Positions 1-9,411 are shown, counted from the stretch's first letter. The stretch is DNA of 64,000 bases from JABWAJ01 sp046153985 (GCA_046153985.1 JBJXFD010000557.1:37211-101210), one strand, 5' to 3'. Program-made: numbers and translations. Notes: a model not told the origin generated them from the sequence alone.

Positions 1-176
1 GTAGTCGAAGTCAAGTCGAAGTTCCGCCTCGCGTGTCCTAACTGACCGTCCGCTCGCGCGATGGCTCCGCCTCGCGTGTGCTATTCGTCGGGCTCTGCCC
101 GGCTATCCCGCTGGCGCCGAATCGGAGTTCGGCGGTACAACACTAGCCGCCCCCTTGCGCCGAACAGCGTTCGGCG
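1..176. repeat. Dispersed-repeat intergenic segment
   Basis: No gene seen. The stretch is built from short repeats: a GTCGAAGTC-type motif near position 5, a GGCTCCGCCTCGCGTG-like stretch around 65-80 that resembles sequence near 13569-13800, and two GCGCCGAA...TTCGGCG inverted repeats at about 114-135 and 157-177. The last one abuts the stop codon of the glycosyltransferase that ends at 177 and could act as a hairpin 3' of that minus-strand gene. There is no T-run, so a rho-independent terminator is not claimed. Confidence 0.5.
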
Positions 177-1358
177 CTACTGCACTGGCCTCCCTTTCCA
201 AACATAGCGCTTCCGGAACATGGAAACCAAGCCAATGAAGGCAATATAAGCAATATGCAAAAACTGGGCGGGCCCAAAAAACCGGAGTAAATCCGGGCGC
301 CCGAAATACCGGCAGGCGGTTGACAACAGCGCGTAATCAGCGGCAGACTTAATCAAAAAAAGTAATCCGAAGAGCATCAACATTTTGAATCCTGCAAACG
401 GTGCAATCAGCGCACTGAGGAGGATGGCCCAGCACAATCCAAACACGACGCCAAGCGTCCACAGCAAACCCCGATTGCGGAAAGCAGCCGATTTGGAGGC
501 CCAGCGCAACCGTTGGCTCAGGAATTCAGGCAGGGTTGCTTTGGCATGGGTCAACACCAGTACTTTGCTGCTTTTCGCAAAATAAATGTTTTGAGCATAT
601 TGCTTTGTGATTTTTTGCAACAACAACATGTCGTCGCCGGAAGCGAGGTGGTCGGTTCCGGAGAACCCGCCGACTGCATCAAAAACAGTTTTTGGATAAG
701 CTAAGTTAGCGCCGTTGGCCAAATGGGGTTGTCCCCGTTGGATGGCTGCACCGGTGAGCACCATCATGCCGAGGTAATCCAGCGACTGAAACCGCTCCAG
801 CAGGTTTTTTTCTTCAAAAAAACTGACAGGACCGGCAACAAAAGCTACTTGTTTTTCCTGGTGCAAAAAAGCTAAGGTTTTCAACCATAGTGGAGGGAGC
901 ACGCAATCCGCGTCCGTAGTGGCAATCAAGGTTCCGGAAGCGGAAGCGATGCCCGTTTCAATGGCCTTTTTTTTATAAGCGGTGAGTCCGTCAGGCGGTA
1001 CAAAATCCCGGAGTTCGAGCAACCGCACACGTTGGTCAGTCAACTGGCGAACCAGGGTTGGCGTATCGTCGGAAGAAAAATCATCCACTACGACCACCTC
1101 CATCAACTCCGGCGGATAATCCTGATGCAAGAGGGATTGCAGGCAGGCGCCAATGTTCGCGGCTTCATTCCGGGCAGGAATGATGACTGATATTCGGGTT
1201 GTTGCTATGAATCCGGAGGGAACGATACACTCAGACAACCGGTTCCAATGACGGAGGGTGCGGGCAATTTCCAGCACATACGCTACGGCTAAAATAATTG
1301 CAGCAAAGCCGGCCAAGCTCAGGATGCTTAAGCCCGGGATCATCACACTGGCGCTCAA
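177..1358 (-). CDS. Membrane-associated family 2 glycosyltransferase
   Basis: 393 aa. GT2 enzymes transfer a sugar from a nucleotide donor. Visible are an N-terminal membrane segment (about residues 8-28), the GT-A core with VVDDFSSDD (90-98), the metal-binding TTDAD (147-151), GDD (241-243) and a QRLRW motif (282-286), then three or four C-terminal membrane helices (about 300-380). This layout fits processive or membrane-anchored GT2 proteins. The acceptor cannot be read from the sequence. The start overlaps the stop of the upstream small membrane protein gene by 4 bp, so the two are probably translated together. It lies outside the large polysaccharide locus. Confidence 0.85.
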   Translation of the reverse strand: MSASVMIPGLSILSLAGFAAIILAVAYVLEIARTLRHWNRLSECIVPSGFIATTRISVIIPARNEAANIGACLQSLLHQDYPPELMEVVVVDDFSSDDTPTLVRQLTDQRVRLLELRDFVPPDGLTAYKKKAIETGIASASGTLIATTDADCVLPPLWLKTLAFLHQEKQVAFVAGPVSFFEEKNLLERFQSLDYLGMMVLTGAAIQRGQPHLANGANLAYPKTVFDAVGGFSGTDHLASGDDMLLLQKITKQYAQNIYFAKSSKVLVLTHAKATLPEFLSQRLRWASKSAAFRNRGLLWTLGVVFGLCWAILLSALIAPFAGFKMLMLFGLLFLIKSAADYALLSTACRYFGRPDLLRFFGPAQFLHIAYIAFIGLVSMFRKRYVWKGRPVQ

Positions 1359-1804
1359 ACGATCAGGTCATCTTCTTCTGAACTGCGGCGGCGTTCCATT
1401 TCCGGCAATTTCAGCGGCCGGCTGTCCATTTCTTCAAAATCAATCAGGTCGCCGTCCCGTTGGCGGCGCTGTTCCCCCTCTATGTCTTTGGATTTTTTGG
1501 ATAAATAAGCTTTGCCCAGCAAATAGGCGCTTACGAAAGGAAAAAAGATGAGCGAGGCGATGATCGCCAACACCCCGGTCAGGGTATTGCGTTTGACCAA
1601 TTTGACCAGCCATTGGCCGTAGCCCACCACCGTCTTGTAGTCGAGGATAAGTGCCCCGATGAACAACAGCGGCGACAACCAGTACAACAATTTGAGCACT
1701 ATACGCGCAAGGATGAAAAAACCTATAAAAAAAACGATCATCACCACGATGCCTGTAATAGACCGGGTGGCGTTGTCGCCATTACTTTCTTGTCGGTAAC
1801 CCAT
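1355..1804 (-). CDS. Small membrane protein of unknown function
   Basis: 149 aa, no family recognised. It has a short polar N-terminus, hydrophobic helices at about residues 16-38, 40-55 and 73-95, and a charged C-terminal tail rich in Arg, Glu and Asp (about 100-149) ending in EEDDLIV. The ATGA overlap with the following GT2 gene suggests one transcript and possibly a shared membrane site. It may be an accessory subunit of that glycosyltransferase, but only from position. Confidence 0.65.
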   Translation of the reverse strand: MGYRQESNGDNATRSITGIVVMIVFFIGFFILARIVLKLLYWLSPLLFIGALILDYKTVVGYGQWLVKLVKRNTLTGVLAIIASLIFFPFVSAYLLGKAYLSKKSKDIEGEQRRQRDGDLIDFEEMDSRPLKLPEMERRRSSEEDDLIV

Positions 1805-1923
1805 TGTAATACAAATTTATTGTAGAGCCAAAATTAACAGAAAGCGCGGCTCCTTTATGGCTTTAATAGACGATCATCCAATTTCATTCGTCAAGCATCA
1901 ATTCAAAGCTCCAAAACAGAATC

Positions 1924-1955
1924 TTTGCATATCCCAATGATTCGCGCTATTTTTG
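1924..1955 (+). promoter_or_regulatory. Bacteroidota-type promoter for the TlpA-like gene
   Basis: TTTG at 1924-1927, a 20-nt spacer, then TATTTTTG at 1948-1955. This matches the known Bacteroidota sigma-ABfr consensus TTTG / 19-21 nt / TAnnTTTG exactly. The -7 box ends 16 nt before the ATG at 1972, so the 5' leader would be very short. Confidence 0.75.
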
Positions 1956-1971
1956 CAAAAAAAATTGTGCT

Positions 1972-3321
1972 ATGAAAGTTTTTGGGTTAAGCTTAATCGG
2001 TCTGCTTTTTGCGTTTTCTCCACAAAAAAATGAAACCGTCACCGTCACCTGCAAGGTTCAGAACTGTGGCAATATCTTGCGCGTGTACCAGTTTGACGGG
2101 GTCATGTTCAAAGAAGTGCAATCCATAGTTGCCGCTACTCCTGATACTTACGAATTCAAACTCCCGAAATCGGAGCAAAAATTCTACTACATCGGCAACG
2201 ACCCGAACCAGTTGCTCCCCATTATTTTGGGCACTGAAAACAGCATTTCGATCAGTGGCAATTGTTCCGCCATGCGCAGTGCGAAGGTGGAAGGATCGAA
2301 AGTCAACGCCGGCTACGAGCAACTCAAAAGCGAAATTAACCAACTTCGCGACCGCACCAACTTTTTTAACCGGCAACTTCAAAACGCAGAGGCCAATTCA
2401 ACCGAGGAAAAAGAATATTCCGGAAAGCTGAAAACGCTGGATGAGCGGAAGTTGTTCCTCTTGGATTCGCTGAAAAAAGCCAATCCATTCTTAGCCCGTG
2501 TAATGGCGCTGAATACCTACCTCAGCTATCCGCACCATGGCAAAGCTTATCCGGACGAAATCGCTTATTTCGCGGGCGAATACTTCCGCCATGCAGATTT
2601 CAAAGACGCCGGTTACAGCAAACTACCCTGGGTGTATGAGGCATTCAAAAGTTATACCAGCACTTTAGTGGCCGTGCAAGTGCCCCCTGCACAATTAAGG
2701 GCCTATGTAGAAAAATCCATGGAAGCCATTCCAAAAGGATCGGACACCCATAAAATGGCGCTGAGCGGCGTCATCAATATCCTGCAACAAACCGAAAACC
2801 CGGAGTTCATTTACTTTGGAGAAAATTTCATCGCTGCTTTCAAAACCAAAGACCCTGGCGCCGTAGCCAATATGACCCAGGAACTCGACCGCAAAAGAGC
2901 TTTTGTAATCGGCTCCGTGGCGCCAGATTTCACGCAGCCCACGCCCGACGACAAAACCAAAAGCCTGAGCAGCCTGCGCGGCAAAATTGTGTTGGTTGAT
3001 TTTTGGGCAAGCTGGTGCGGCCCCTGCCGTCGCGACAACCCCGAGGTGGTGAAGCTCTACGAAACTTACAAAGACAAAGGATTCGATATTCTTGGCGTCA
3101 GCCTCGACCGCGACAAAGAACGGTGGTTGCAGGCGATCCAGCAGGACGGCTTAGTCTGGAATCACGTCAGCGACCTGAAAGGCTGGCAAAATGACGTTGC
3201 ACAAAGATACGGCGTTACTTCGATTCCACACACCATGCTCGTAGACCGCGAAGGCCGCATCATTGCGCGGGGGCTTCGGGGGCCGGCTTTGGCGGAGAAG
3301 TTGAAGGAATTGTTTCAGTAA
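1972..3321 (+). CDS. TlpA-like thioredoxin-fold protein (DUF4369-type N-terminus)
   Basis: 449 aa. A thiol-disulfide oxidoreductase expected in the periplasm. It starts with a short hydrophobic signal (about 1-17). A beta-rich N-terminal region (about 20-110) resembles the DUF4369 domain that precedes thioredoxin domains in Bacteroidota. A helical linker follows, and a C-terminal TlpA/AhpC-type thioredoxin domain begins near residue 308. The active site is WCGPC with cysteines at 349 and 352, and a cis-proline segment SIPHTML is present further on. The likely role is reduction or resolution of disulfides in exported proteins. It has its own promoter and is followed 8 bp later by an Rpn-type gene. 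Confidence 0.88.
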   Translation: MKVFGLSLIGLLFAFSPQKNETVTVTCKVQNCGNILRVYQFDGVMFKEVQSIVAATPDTYEFKLPKSEQKFYYIGNDPNQLLPIILGTENSISISGNCSAMRSAKVEGSKVNAGYEQLKSEINQLRDRTNFFNRQLQNAEANSTEEKEYSGKLKTLDERKLFLLDSLKKANPFLARVMALNTYLSYPHHGKAYPDEIAYFAGEYFRHADFKDAGYSKLPWVYEAFKSYTSTLVAVQVPPAQLRAYVEKSMEAIPKGSDTHKMALSGVINILQQTENPEFIYFGENFIAAFKTKDPGAVANMTQELDRKRAFVIGSVAPDFTQPTPDDKTKSLSSLRGKIVLVDFWASWCGPCRRDNPEVVKLYETYKDKGFDILGVSLDRDKERWLQAIQQDGLVWNHVSDLKGWQNDVAQRYGVTSIPHTMLVDREGRIIARGLRGPALAEKLKELFQ

Positions 3322-3329
3322 GCAGCATT

Positions 3330-4316
3330 ATGATCACCCGAGACCTGCTTTGGAAAGGAATCATTGAGGATCTTTTTGAGGATTTCCTGGAGTTCTTCTT
3401 TCCGGATGCGGTTGATTTGTTTGATCTGGAAAAAGGCTACGAATTCCTTGAACAGGAATTGCAACAACTCTATCCAGAATCGGAAGTTAGCGCAAGGTAT
3501 GCGGATAAACTTGTGAAGGTCTACCTCAAAGACGGAGGTGATATTTGGGTACTCATTCATGTGGAGGTACAGGGGCAAGCTGTAAGCAATTTCCCGGATC
3601 GGATGTTTACGTATTTCTACCGGGCGATGGATCGGTACAACAAAAAAATTGCTGCGATAGCCATCCTTACAGATGATCAAAAAGGATTTTCTCCAGATGG
3701 TTACGAATATCAGTTTTTGGACACTCGTTTGAGTTATCATTATCGCAAATATAAATTGCTTGAACACCCAGTTGAAGCAGTTCGGGATCAGGAAAACCCA
3801 TTTGCGATTGTCATGGAAGCGGCATGGCAAGCATTGATTCAAAACAAGGGCAAAGATGAATTGTTATTAAATCACAAGGTAAACTTAATCAGAAAGCTTT
3901 TGGGCAAAGGCTATGCCAAACAGAAGGTAAAGCGGATTTTCAGATTTATTGAACACTATGTACATTTTGAAAAACCAGAGTTTTTGACTATATTTGATGA
4001 TCAGGTTAAACAAATCAGGAAGAAAATGGGCATCGAAGAACTCATCCGTCAGGCCATGATAGAGGACATCAAGGTAGAAGTCCGGGAGGAAGTCATCCAG
4101 GAAGTCCGCGAAGAAGTCATTCAGGAAGTCCGCGAAGAAGTCATCCAGGAAGTCCGGGAGGAAGTCATCCAGGAAGTCCGGGAGGAAGTCTTAAGAGAAA
4201 ACAATAGGGTTCACGCAAAGCGCATGCTCTCTAAAGGCTTCTCCATTGAAGATGTCTCTTCAATCCTTGATATCCCTTCTGCTTCGGTCGAACAATGGGC
4301 AAATGAATCATCATAA
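3330..4316 (+). CDS. Rpn-type PD-(D/E)XK nuclease/transposase-like protein
   Basis: 328 aa. It belongs to the broad group annotated as Rpn-family or DUF4351-like PD-(D/E)XK proteins, which are linked to recombination-promoting nuclease activity. The catalytic-type signature is seen as GGDIWVLIHVEVQ (about 69-81): an Asp followed by an E-x-Q variant of E-x-K. An eight-residue repeat (EVREEVIQ) occupies about 250-287 and should form a charged helix. The C-terminus (about 295-325) reads like a small helix-turn-helix (GFSIEDVSSILDIPSASVEQW). The 8-bp gap to the tlpA-like gene suggests read-through. Confidence 0.75.
   Translation: MITRDLLWKGIIEDLFEDFLEFFFPDAVDLFDLEKGYEFLEQELQQLYPESEVSARYADKLVKVYLKDGGDIWVLIHVEVQGQAVSNFPDRMFTYFYRAMDRYNKKIAAIAILTDDQKGFSPDGYEYQFLDTRLSYHYRKYKLLEHPVEAVRDQENPFAIVMEAAWQALIQNKGKDELLLNHKVNLIRKLLGKGYAKQKVKRIFRFIEHYVHFEKPEFLTIFDDQVKQIRKKMGIEELIRQAMIEDIKVEVREEVIQEVREEVIQEVREEVIQEVREEVIQEVREEVLRENNRVHAKRMLSKGFSIEDVSSILDIPSASVEQWANESS
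4077..4190 (+). repeat. 24-bp coding tandem repeat
   Basis: Four full 24-bp units (4077-4100, 4101-4124, 4125-4148, 4149-4172) and an 18-bp partial unit, beginning GAAGTCCGSGARGAAGTCAT. Each unit encodes eight residues in frame. Units differ by only a few bases, so copy number probably varies by slippage without breaking the frame. Confidence 0.9.
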
Positions 4317-4526
4317 ATACACCTAACTGCATTTTCCTGCCATTCGTTGTAACGCAAACCAAATTTCTGCGTTAATCAATCATCATCGTTGTTTTCATTT
4401 TTTTTTATTGGATAAGATATTACAATTGCCCGGAACAGCGTTGCCATTCCGGTCACTCATTCCTGTGAACCCAGTTAGAGCTTCCTGGAATTCCCCAACA
4501 TGCTCTAAAGCAAAGAACATCGAAAA

Positions 4527-6254
4527 ATGCGTAACCTGATTTTGCTGTTGTCGCTGACCCTGTGCAGCTTCGCCTCCACCCAAGCCCAACCCAAAGACAA
4601 AGCGGACAAAGACCGGCTGGAAACCTGGCCGCCCCTGCGCACCCATACCCGCTTCTCGCTCGGCTATGCCTTGCAGGAAAAATTCAAACTCCATACCCAA
4701 TACTGCGGGTTCAACCTCGGGGACGGAAAACGGGATTATGTGCCACAAGACATCACCCGCTTCATTGGCAAACGCACCCTGCGCACCAAAGTGGAAACTG
4801 CCGACATCCGGGGCGGCGGCCTGTTTTACTACATTTTTAAAGGAGACGAACGCCAGCGTTTGTTTCAGGATGTGAAATTTTCGCCTTCCCACTTGCTCCG
4901 CGCAGGCAGTTTGAGCGAAGAGTTTGCTTTAGACCCCGATAAAAATTTCGACGCTTTCCTCATGACCAAAAATTGTAGCGGCTACCTCAAAGCAGCACTC
5001 GACGCCGGCATTGAACCGCCTTATGCCGCGTTCAAAACAGCGCTTGACCGCGACGAACGCCGCCAATCAACAGTCGTGGGGCTTTGCGGCTCTTTCATTT
5101 CGCCCCTGCGCGTTATTTTTCAGGCCAACGACGCCCGCACCACGGAAGCAATGTTGTTGTTGTGGAAATTCTATACCGACAACCCTGCTTTTGTCAACAA
5201 TGCCTACTACCTGCGCGAATTTGAAGGCGTGTTGCTGAAACACATCGCCACCGCCGAAGAAAATGCAAAAGTTGAAGCGGAACTGGGCGTCAATTTCAGC
5301 GGGCCTTTGTCTTCGCGCATCAGCGCTACTTTTGGACGCGGGAAAACTTCTACGACCTCTTTTACCGGCACGGATTGGGAAACCATCGTTTTTGCCGATT
5401 TCGATAGTTATTACACCAAAGAAGGCCTGTTTGAGCCACTCCCCTCCCCTGCCGACATCCGCAGCTATTTCGACCGCCTGCAAATGGCCGTTGCCGCTGA
5501 GGAACCCCAACTGATGACCGAAGGCGCTGTACACCAGCACGAACTGACCATCTCCGGTATCCCCGAATTCATGACGGAGGGATTTTGGGAAATCAAACCC
5601 ATCAATACCGAAGCGTACGAAGGAATGCCCGTGCTGAACACCAAATATTATTTCAATGCTGATGACCAGTCGTTCGGCTGCAATTTTACCGTGACCGGCA
5701 AAGCGGCGCCCAAATATTTCCAGGGACCGCTTTCGGGCAGGCCGGTCAGCCTGAGCGTGGCGTACCAAATCCGCAGCAAAAAACCGGTTGGCGGCGAATA
5801 TCTTAGCTTTTACGTCAACGAAGCGATTCAAACCAGCACCCACCCCATCGTACACCTGAGCGGGGGCGCGTTTGATCTGAGCAAAAAAGAAGACCGCCGC
5901 TTTGCCCTGCAATGGAAATGTGTGGTGAATGTGGAAGATGAGGAAAATCCGGTGGATTACGGCACGCAGCCTTATGTTGACAATATCGTGGCGCGCCGGC
6001 GCACCCAGGAAGTGTCCATGCGCCTGACCGACGTTCGGGGAGACGCCCAAAAGCACTGTTTCTACCTCACTTTTGAAACCGCAGAGACCTTCCCTTTGGA
6101 TAAAATTGACGACGCAAACATGTCTACGCTCGACTTTTCGTTCGACCTGCATTTAAAAAGCAGTGGTTCGGGCGCACGGACGAGCCGCTCGCTGCGGGGA
6201 GACATCAACCTGCCGACGACGGGCGGGGAAGTGGAAGCGGTGGAGGGAAATTGA
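4527..6254 (+). CDS. Exported protein of unknown function
   Basis: 575 aa. A clear Sec-type signal peptide (about 1-20, MRNLILLLSLTLCSFASTQA) is followed by a hydrophilic mature protein without further membrane segments. No domain is recognised. The first half is helix-like with three cysteines; the second half (about 330-575) alternates short beta-like segments. There is no obvious C-terminal sorting domain. A 210-bp gap separates it from the Rpn-type gene; the gene behind it runs on the opposite strand. The codon use is like that of its neighbours. Confidence 0.75.
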   Translation: MRNLILLLSLTLCSFASTQAQPKDKADKDRLETWPPLRTHTRFSLGYALQEKFKLHTQYCGFNLGDGKRDYVPQDITRFIGKRTLRTKVETADIRGGGLFYYIFKGDERQRLFQDVKFSPSHLLRAGSLSEEFALDPDKNFDAFLMTKNCSGYLKAALDAGIEPPYAAFKTALDRDERRQSTVVGLCGSFISPLRVIFQANDARTTEAMLLLWKFYTDNPAFVNNAYYLREFEGVLLKHIATAEENAKVEAELGVNFSGPLSSRISATFGRGKTSTTSFTGTDWETIVFADFDSYYTKEGLFEPLPSPADIRSYFDRLQMAVAAEEPQLMTEGAVHQHELTISGIPEFMTEGFWEIKPINTEAYEGMPVLNTKYYFNADDQSFGCNFTVTGKAAPKYFQGPLSGRPVSLSVAYQIRSKKPVGGEYLSFYVNEAIQTSTHPIVHLSGGAFDLSKKEDRRFALQWKCVVNVEDEENPVDYGTQPYVDNIVARRRTQEVSMRLTDVRGDAQKHCFYLTFETAETFPLDKIDDANMSTLDFSFDLHLKSSGSGARTSRSLRGDINLPTTGGEVEAVEGN

Positions 6255-6271
6255 CAAAGGGCAAATTTTTC

Positions 6272-7576
6272 TTAAACACTCGTGTCTTTCCTCCGCATCA
6301 TCGGCACACTTTTCACCACCATCTGCAAGGTATTGCGAACGCGTTCTTCCAGCAGTACAATTTTGTCTTCCTGCAGGCTTTCGAGGATGTCCTGGCGGTA
6401 ATGGCGCACGGTGATGAGCTCTAAGTTGCGGTCGAGGAGGACTTTAAACTGCGCTTCGATTTTTTCAATAAAGCGGTCTACTTTGTCGTCCACGTCGTTG
6501 AAACAGACCACAAAGCTGATGGCGGTATTTTGCATCATATTCACCTGCAGGCGAAAATCTGCAATCAGGTTGAACAGGTAGCTGATGTGGTGTTCGGCCA
6601 CGAAAGAAAAATCGCGGGTGGAAATGTGCAACAAGGCCTGGTTGCGCTCAATGGCCACCATCGTCGGATAAGTATCTTCCACTTCGCTGGAAATAAACGT
6701 GCCGTCTCCATCGGGGTCAACGAACGATTTTACATACAGCGGAATGCTTTTGTTCTGCAACGGTTTGATCGTTTTCGGGTGGATCACTTTGGCCCCGTAA
6801 TACGTCATTTCAATGGCTTCTTTGTACGACAGCCTATCCAGTTTGACGACGTTGTCAAAAATGCGCGGATCACCGGTGAGCACGCCGGGAACGTCTTTCC
6901 AAATGGTCATGCTTTCCGCATCTAAACAATAGGAAAAAATAGCCGCCGTGTAATCGGAGCCTTCGCGGCCCAGGGTTGTGGTGAAGTTTTCTGTGGTGCT
7001 GCCGATAAAGCCCTGCGTTAGCACAAAACCGCCTTTTTCCACCATAGGCCGGGCGATGCGTTCGCAACGCGCCTCCGTCTCTTCCCATTGTACCCAGCCT
7101 TCGCGGTAAATATCGTCGGTGAGGATGACGTCGCGCGCATCGAGCCATTGGGTGGGCAGTCCGGCTTTGACCAAATAAGCCTGCACGATTTTGGAAGACA
7201 CCAATTCGCCGACAGACACAATCTGATCGTACATAAAATCGTAGTTTTCGTGTGGGGCTTCTTCCAGCACCCATTCAATTTCCACGAACGTATCGTTGAC
7301 GGCGTCGTAAACGGGGTCGCCGGGTTCAAACAACAGGTCGGCAATTTCGTAATGGCTCTTTTTCACTAATTCCAGCAGTTGGAACGCTTCGCCGGTTTGA
7401 TTTTTATGCGCTTCCACGACCTTCTCCAAAGCGTCGGTGGTTTTGCCGATCGCTGAAACCACAATGAGCAGGCGCTCGTCCTTAAAGCGCTGTAAGATGC
7501 TGGCCACGTTTTTGATGGAATCGGCATTTTTCAAAGAAGCGCCGCCAAATTTGAAAACTTTGATGATTGATTTCAT
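6272..7576 (-). CDS. lysC: Aspartate kinase
   Basis: 434 aa. It phosphorylates L-aspartate, the first step toward lysine, threonine, methionine and diaminopimelate. The N-terminal kinase signature KVFKFGGASLK (KFGGTS in many homologues), the GREGSDYTAA segment, and tandem ACT-type regulatory regions in the last 140 residues are visible. The start at 7576 (MKSIIKVFKFGG) is preferred over the ATG at 7627, whose extra 17 residues come from a low-complexity TAGAAAGTAGAAAG-type intergenic repeat. A possible -7 element TATATTTG lies on the minus strand at 7642-7649, but no convincing -33 box was found. No homoserine dehydrogenase domain is fused. Confidence 0.92.
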   Translation of the reverse strand: MKSIIKVFKFGGASLKNADSIKNVASILQRFKDERLLIVVSAIGKTTDALEKVVEAHKNQTGEAFQLLELVKKSHYEIADLLFEPGDPVYDAVNDTFVEIEWVLEEAPHENYDFMYDQIVSVGELVSSKIVQAYLVKAGLPTQWLDARDVILTDDIYREGWVQWEETEARCERIARPMVEKGGFVLTQGFIGSTTENFTTTLGREGSDYTAAIFSYCLDAESMTIWKDVPGVLTGDPRIFDNVVKLDRLSYKEAIEMTYYGAKVIHPKTIKPLQNKSIPLYVKSFVDPDGDGTFISSEVEDTYPTMVAIERNQALLHISTRDFSFVAEHHISYLFNLIADFRLQVNMMQNTAISFVVCFNDVDDKVDRFIEKIEAQFKVLLDRNLELITVRHYRQDILESLQEDKIVLLEERVRNTLQMVVKSVPMMRRKDTSV

Positions 7577-7660
7577 GCTTGTTAGTAGATGGTATATGGT
7601 AGAAAGTAGAAAGACCGTGGAGGCCATCTGCTTAAAGGGTGCAAATATAGCACATTCGAT

Positions 7661-9214
7661 TTATGCTTCTTCTACTTTCCAGCCACCGATGTTTTTATTT
7701 GAAATATCAAAAACCACACCAACCAGTATGAGCGATTTACCTGTTGTCCGAAACCGTTGGTGATAGCCTTTTTCACGAATCTGGGCGAGCGCCTGCTCAG
7801 GCGTACCACCTGTTTTAAACTCGAAAATACAGATATGAGTCTTTGTTTCAAGTACGGCATCCATGCGTCCCTGATTGGTCGGGATTTCGGAATGTGTGAC
7901 ATAACCAGTTAGGGCCAGCACAACATGTACAATGGAATGAAAATAAGATTCTTCCGTTCGGGTAATCTGGTAAGGGATAGAAGCAAAAAGTGCGTGTAAA
8001 ATGCTAAAAAAAATAGGGAAATCTGATCGTTCAAGGGACTCCTGAATTTTTTCAGTATAGGTAGACTCCGTTTGAAAAACAGGCTTACCCACATATTCCG
8101 CTAAAACATATTTGAGGAATGAAGCACGCACTTCCTCGTTTGGATAGGATAAAAAATATTTCAGCCGATCTGGCTGGGTTGCATCAATTTTTTTGATGGT
8201 GAGGTAACCAGTTTGAAAGAGCAGCGAATCCAGATCAATAGACGTCACATCTGCGCTTTCGAGTAAGGCATTACTCCCGGAAAGGTATTCAAAGCGGTAC
8301 ACCGGCAATTGGGACAAGCGCAACAAACGGGTCAAAAAAGAAGGCGTTCCGGTTGTAAACCAAAAATTATTAAATCGCTTTGCCTGAAAAAAATTCAATA
8401 AAGAAAATGGATTATATAACGTTGTTTTCCCATCCCAGGAATATCCGTTGTACCAAAATCTGATTTTTTCGAGAAGCAGGGACATCTCCATGCCCATATA
8501 CGTTGCTGTTTGTTCCAGATAATCCCCAAAATTCGCTTCTAATTCTTCCTGAGTCCAGCCACTGATTTTTGCCATCGCAGGGTCGGTCGTCAAATCGTAC
8601 ATATTATTCAAATCAGAAAACACGGATACCCGTCCATATTTTGAAACTCCGGCGATAAATACAAAATGCAAATACGGATCCATGGATTTAAGGGTACTGT
8701 AAAAATTTTTCAAGGTATTGACATGCTCCTGAATTCGGGTTTCATCTTCACCCAGAAAATCAGTAATGGGTTTGTCGTACTCATCAATCAATACAACCGC
8801 CTTTTTTCCATTGCTGCCGAGTATGGTGAGTAATTCTGAAAATTTTGACTTATAATGCAACTCAGAGAGTTGAATACCATTGGTTTTAGCACAGCTATCC
8901 AATGCTGAATTCAATGCTTCGCCCAAGGAAACACTGCGGTAATCCATTTGATTAAAGTCAATATGCACCACAGGATACGAGGCCCATTCTAATTTATTTT
9001 CAATCCACAATCCTTTGAACAAATGGCGCTTAGCTTGAAACATTTCTTTTAAGGTGCTAATTAAGAGCGATTTGCCAAACCTCCTTGGTCTCGACAAAAA
9101 GAGATAGGGCCCACTGTTGATGAGTTGAAAAATCTGCTCCGTCTTGTCTACATACAAGTAGCCATCTTCAATCAAAGAAGCAAAATCCTGTTTCCCGATG
9201 GGAAGTTTTTTCAT
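7661..9214 (-). CDS. AAA-ATPase-like protein with C-terminal PD-(D/E)XK nuclease domain
   Basis: 517 aa, the usual length for the AAA-ATPase-like (PF09820-type) plus PDDEXK (PF08011-type) family. The N-terminus has the family opening LPIGKQDFASLIEDG, a P-loop variant SRPRRFGKS (41-49) and a Walker B-like AVVLIDEYDKP near 135-145. The C-terminal region near 440-470 shows GRMDAVLETKTHICIFEFK, the D / E-x-K nuclease signature. The family is strongly expanded in Bacteroidota and its biological role is not established; mobile-element or defence functions have been suggested. It is followed by aspartate kinase on the same strand. Confidence 0.88.
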   Translation of the reverse strand: MKKLPIGKQDFASLIEDGYLYVDKTEQIFQLINSGPYLFLSRPRRFGKSLLISTLKEMFQAKRHLFKGLWIENKLEWASYPVVHIDFNQMDYRSVSLGEALNSALDSCAKTNGIQLSELHYKSKFSELLTILGSNGKKAVVLIDEYDKPITDFLGEDETRIQEHVNTLKNFYSTLKSMDPYLHFVFIAGVSKYGRVSVFSDLNNMYDLTTDPAMAKISGWTQEELEANFGDYLEQTATYMGMEMSLLLEKIRFWYNGYSWDGKTTLYNPFSLLNFFQAKRFNNFWFTTGTPSFLTRLLRLSQLPVYRFEYLSGSNALLESADVTSIDLDSLLFQTGYLTIKKIDATQPDRLKYFLSYPNEEVRASFLKYVLAEYVGKPVFQTESTYTEKIQESLERSDFPIFFSILHALFASIPYQITRTEESYFHSIVHVVLALTGYVTHSEIPTNQGRMDAVLETKTHICIFEFKTGGTPEQALAQIREKGYHQRFRTTGKSLILVGVVFDISNKNIGGWKVEEA

Positions 9215-9261
9215 AGAATGGTTTTATTCCTTGAGTTCTTGATCATCACTCTTTTCCTTTT

Positions 9262-9393
9262 TTAATTGGCACTAATGTAATCTTTTTCTCCTTGATGTTT
9301 GAAAACTAACAACACATTATTCAGGAAATGAGCATCTAACCGTAGCATTACCTAGTCAGTCAATCTGGACAAATTCGTGAGCAAGTGAGACTT
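9262..9393 (-). pseudogene. Remnant of an Rpn-family gene
   Basis: Reading the minus strand from 9393 gives HLLTNLSRLTD, a stop (TAG), then VMLRLDAHFLNNVLLVFKH and QGEKDYISAN, then a stop at 9262. This aligns closely with LLTDLSRLDDEVILRLKAHF... of the intact Rpn protein encoded at 13803-14828. About 40 of 340 residues survive and one in-frame stop interrupts them, so this is the ghost of a second copy. Confidence 0.8.
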
Positions 9394-9411
9394 AACAATA
9401 GGAACGCCCCT

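Noticed and set aside
3315..3842. Minus-strand open frame of 175 codons
   Set aside because: Fully antisense to the Rpn-type gene at 3330-4316, which carries recognisable motifs.
5067..6152. Long minus-strand open frame of 361 codons
   Set aside because: Antisense to the exported protein gene, which has a signal peptide and natural composition; the antisense frame is a shadow of codon bias.
7577..7627. Longer N-terminus of aspartate kinase
   Set aside because: The extra residues precede the conserved KVFKFGG start and derive from a TAGAAAGTAGAAAG-type repeat.
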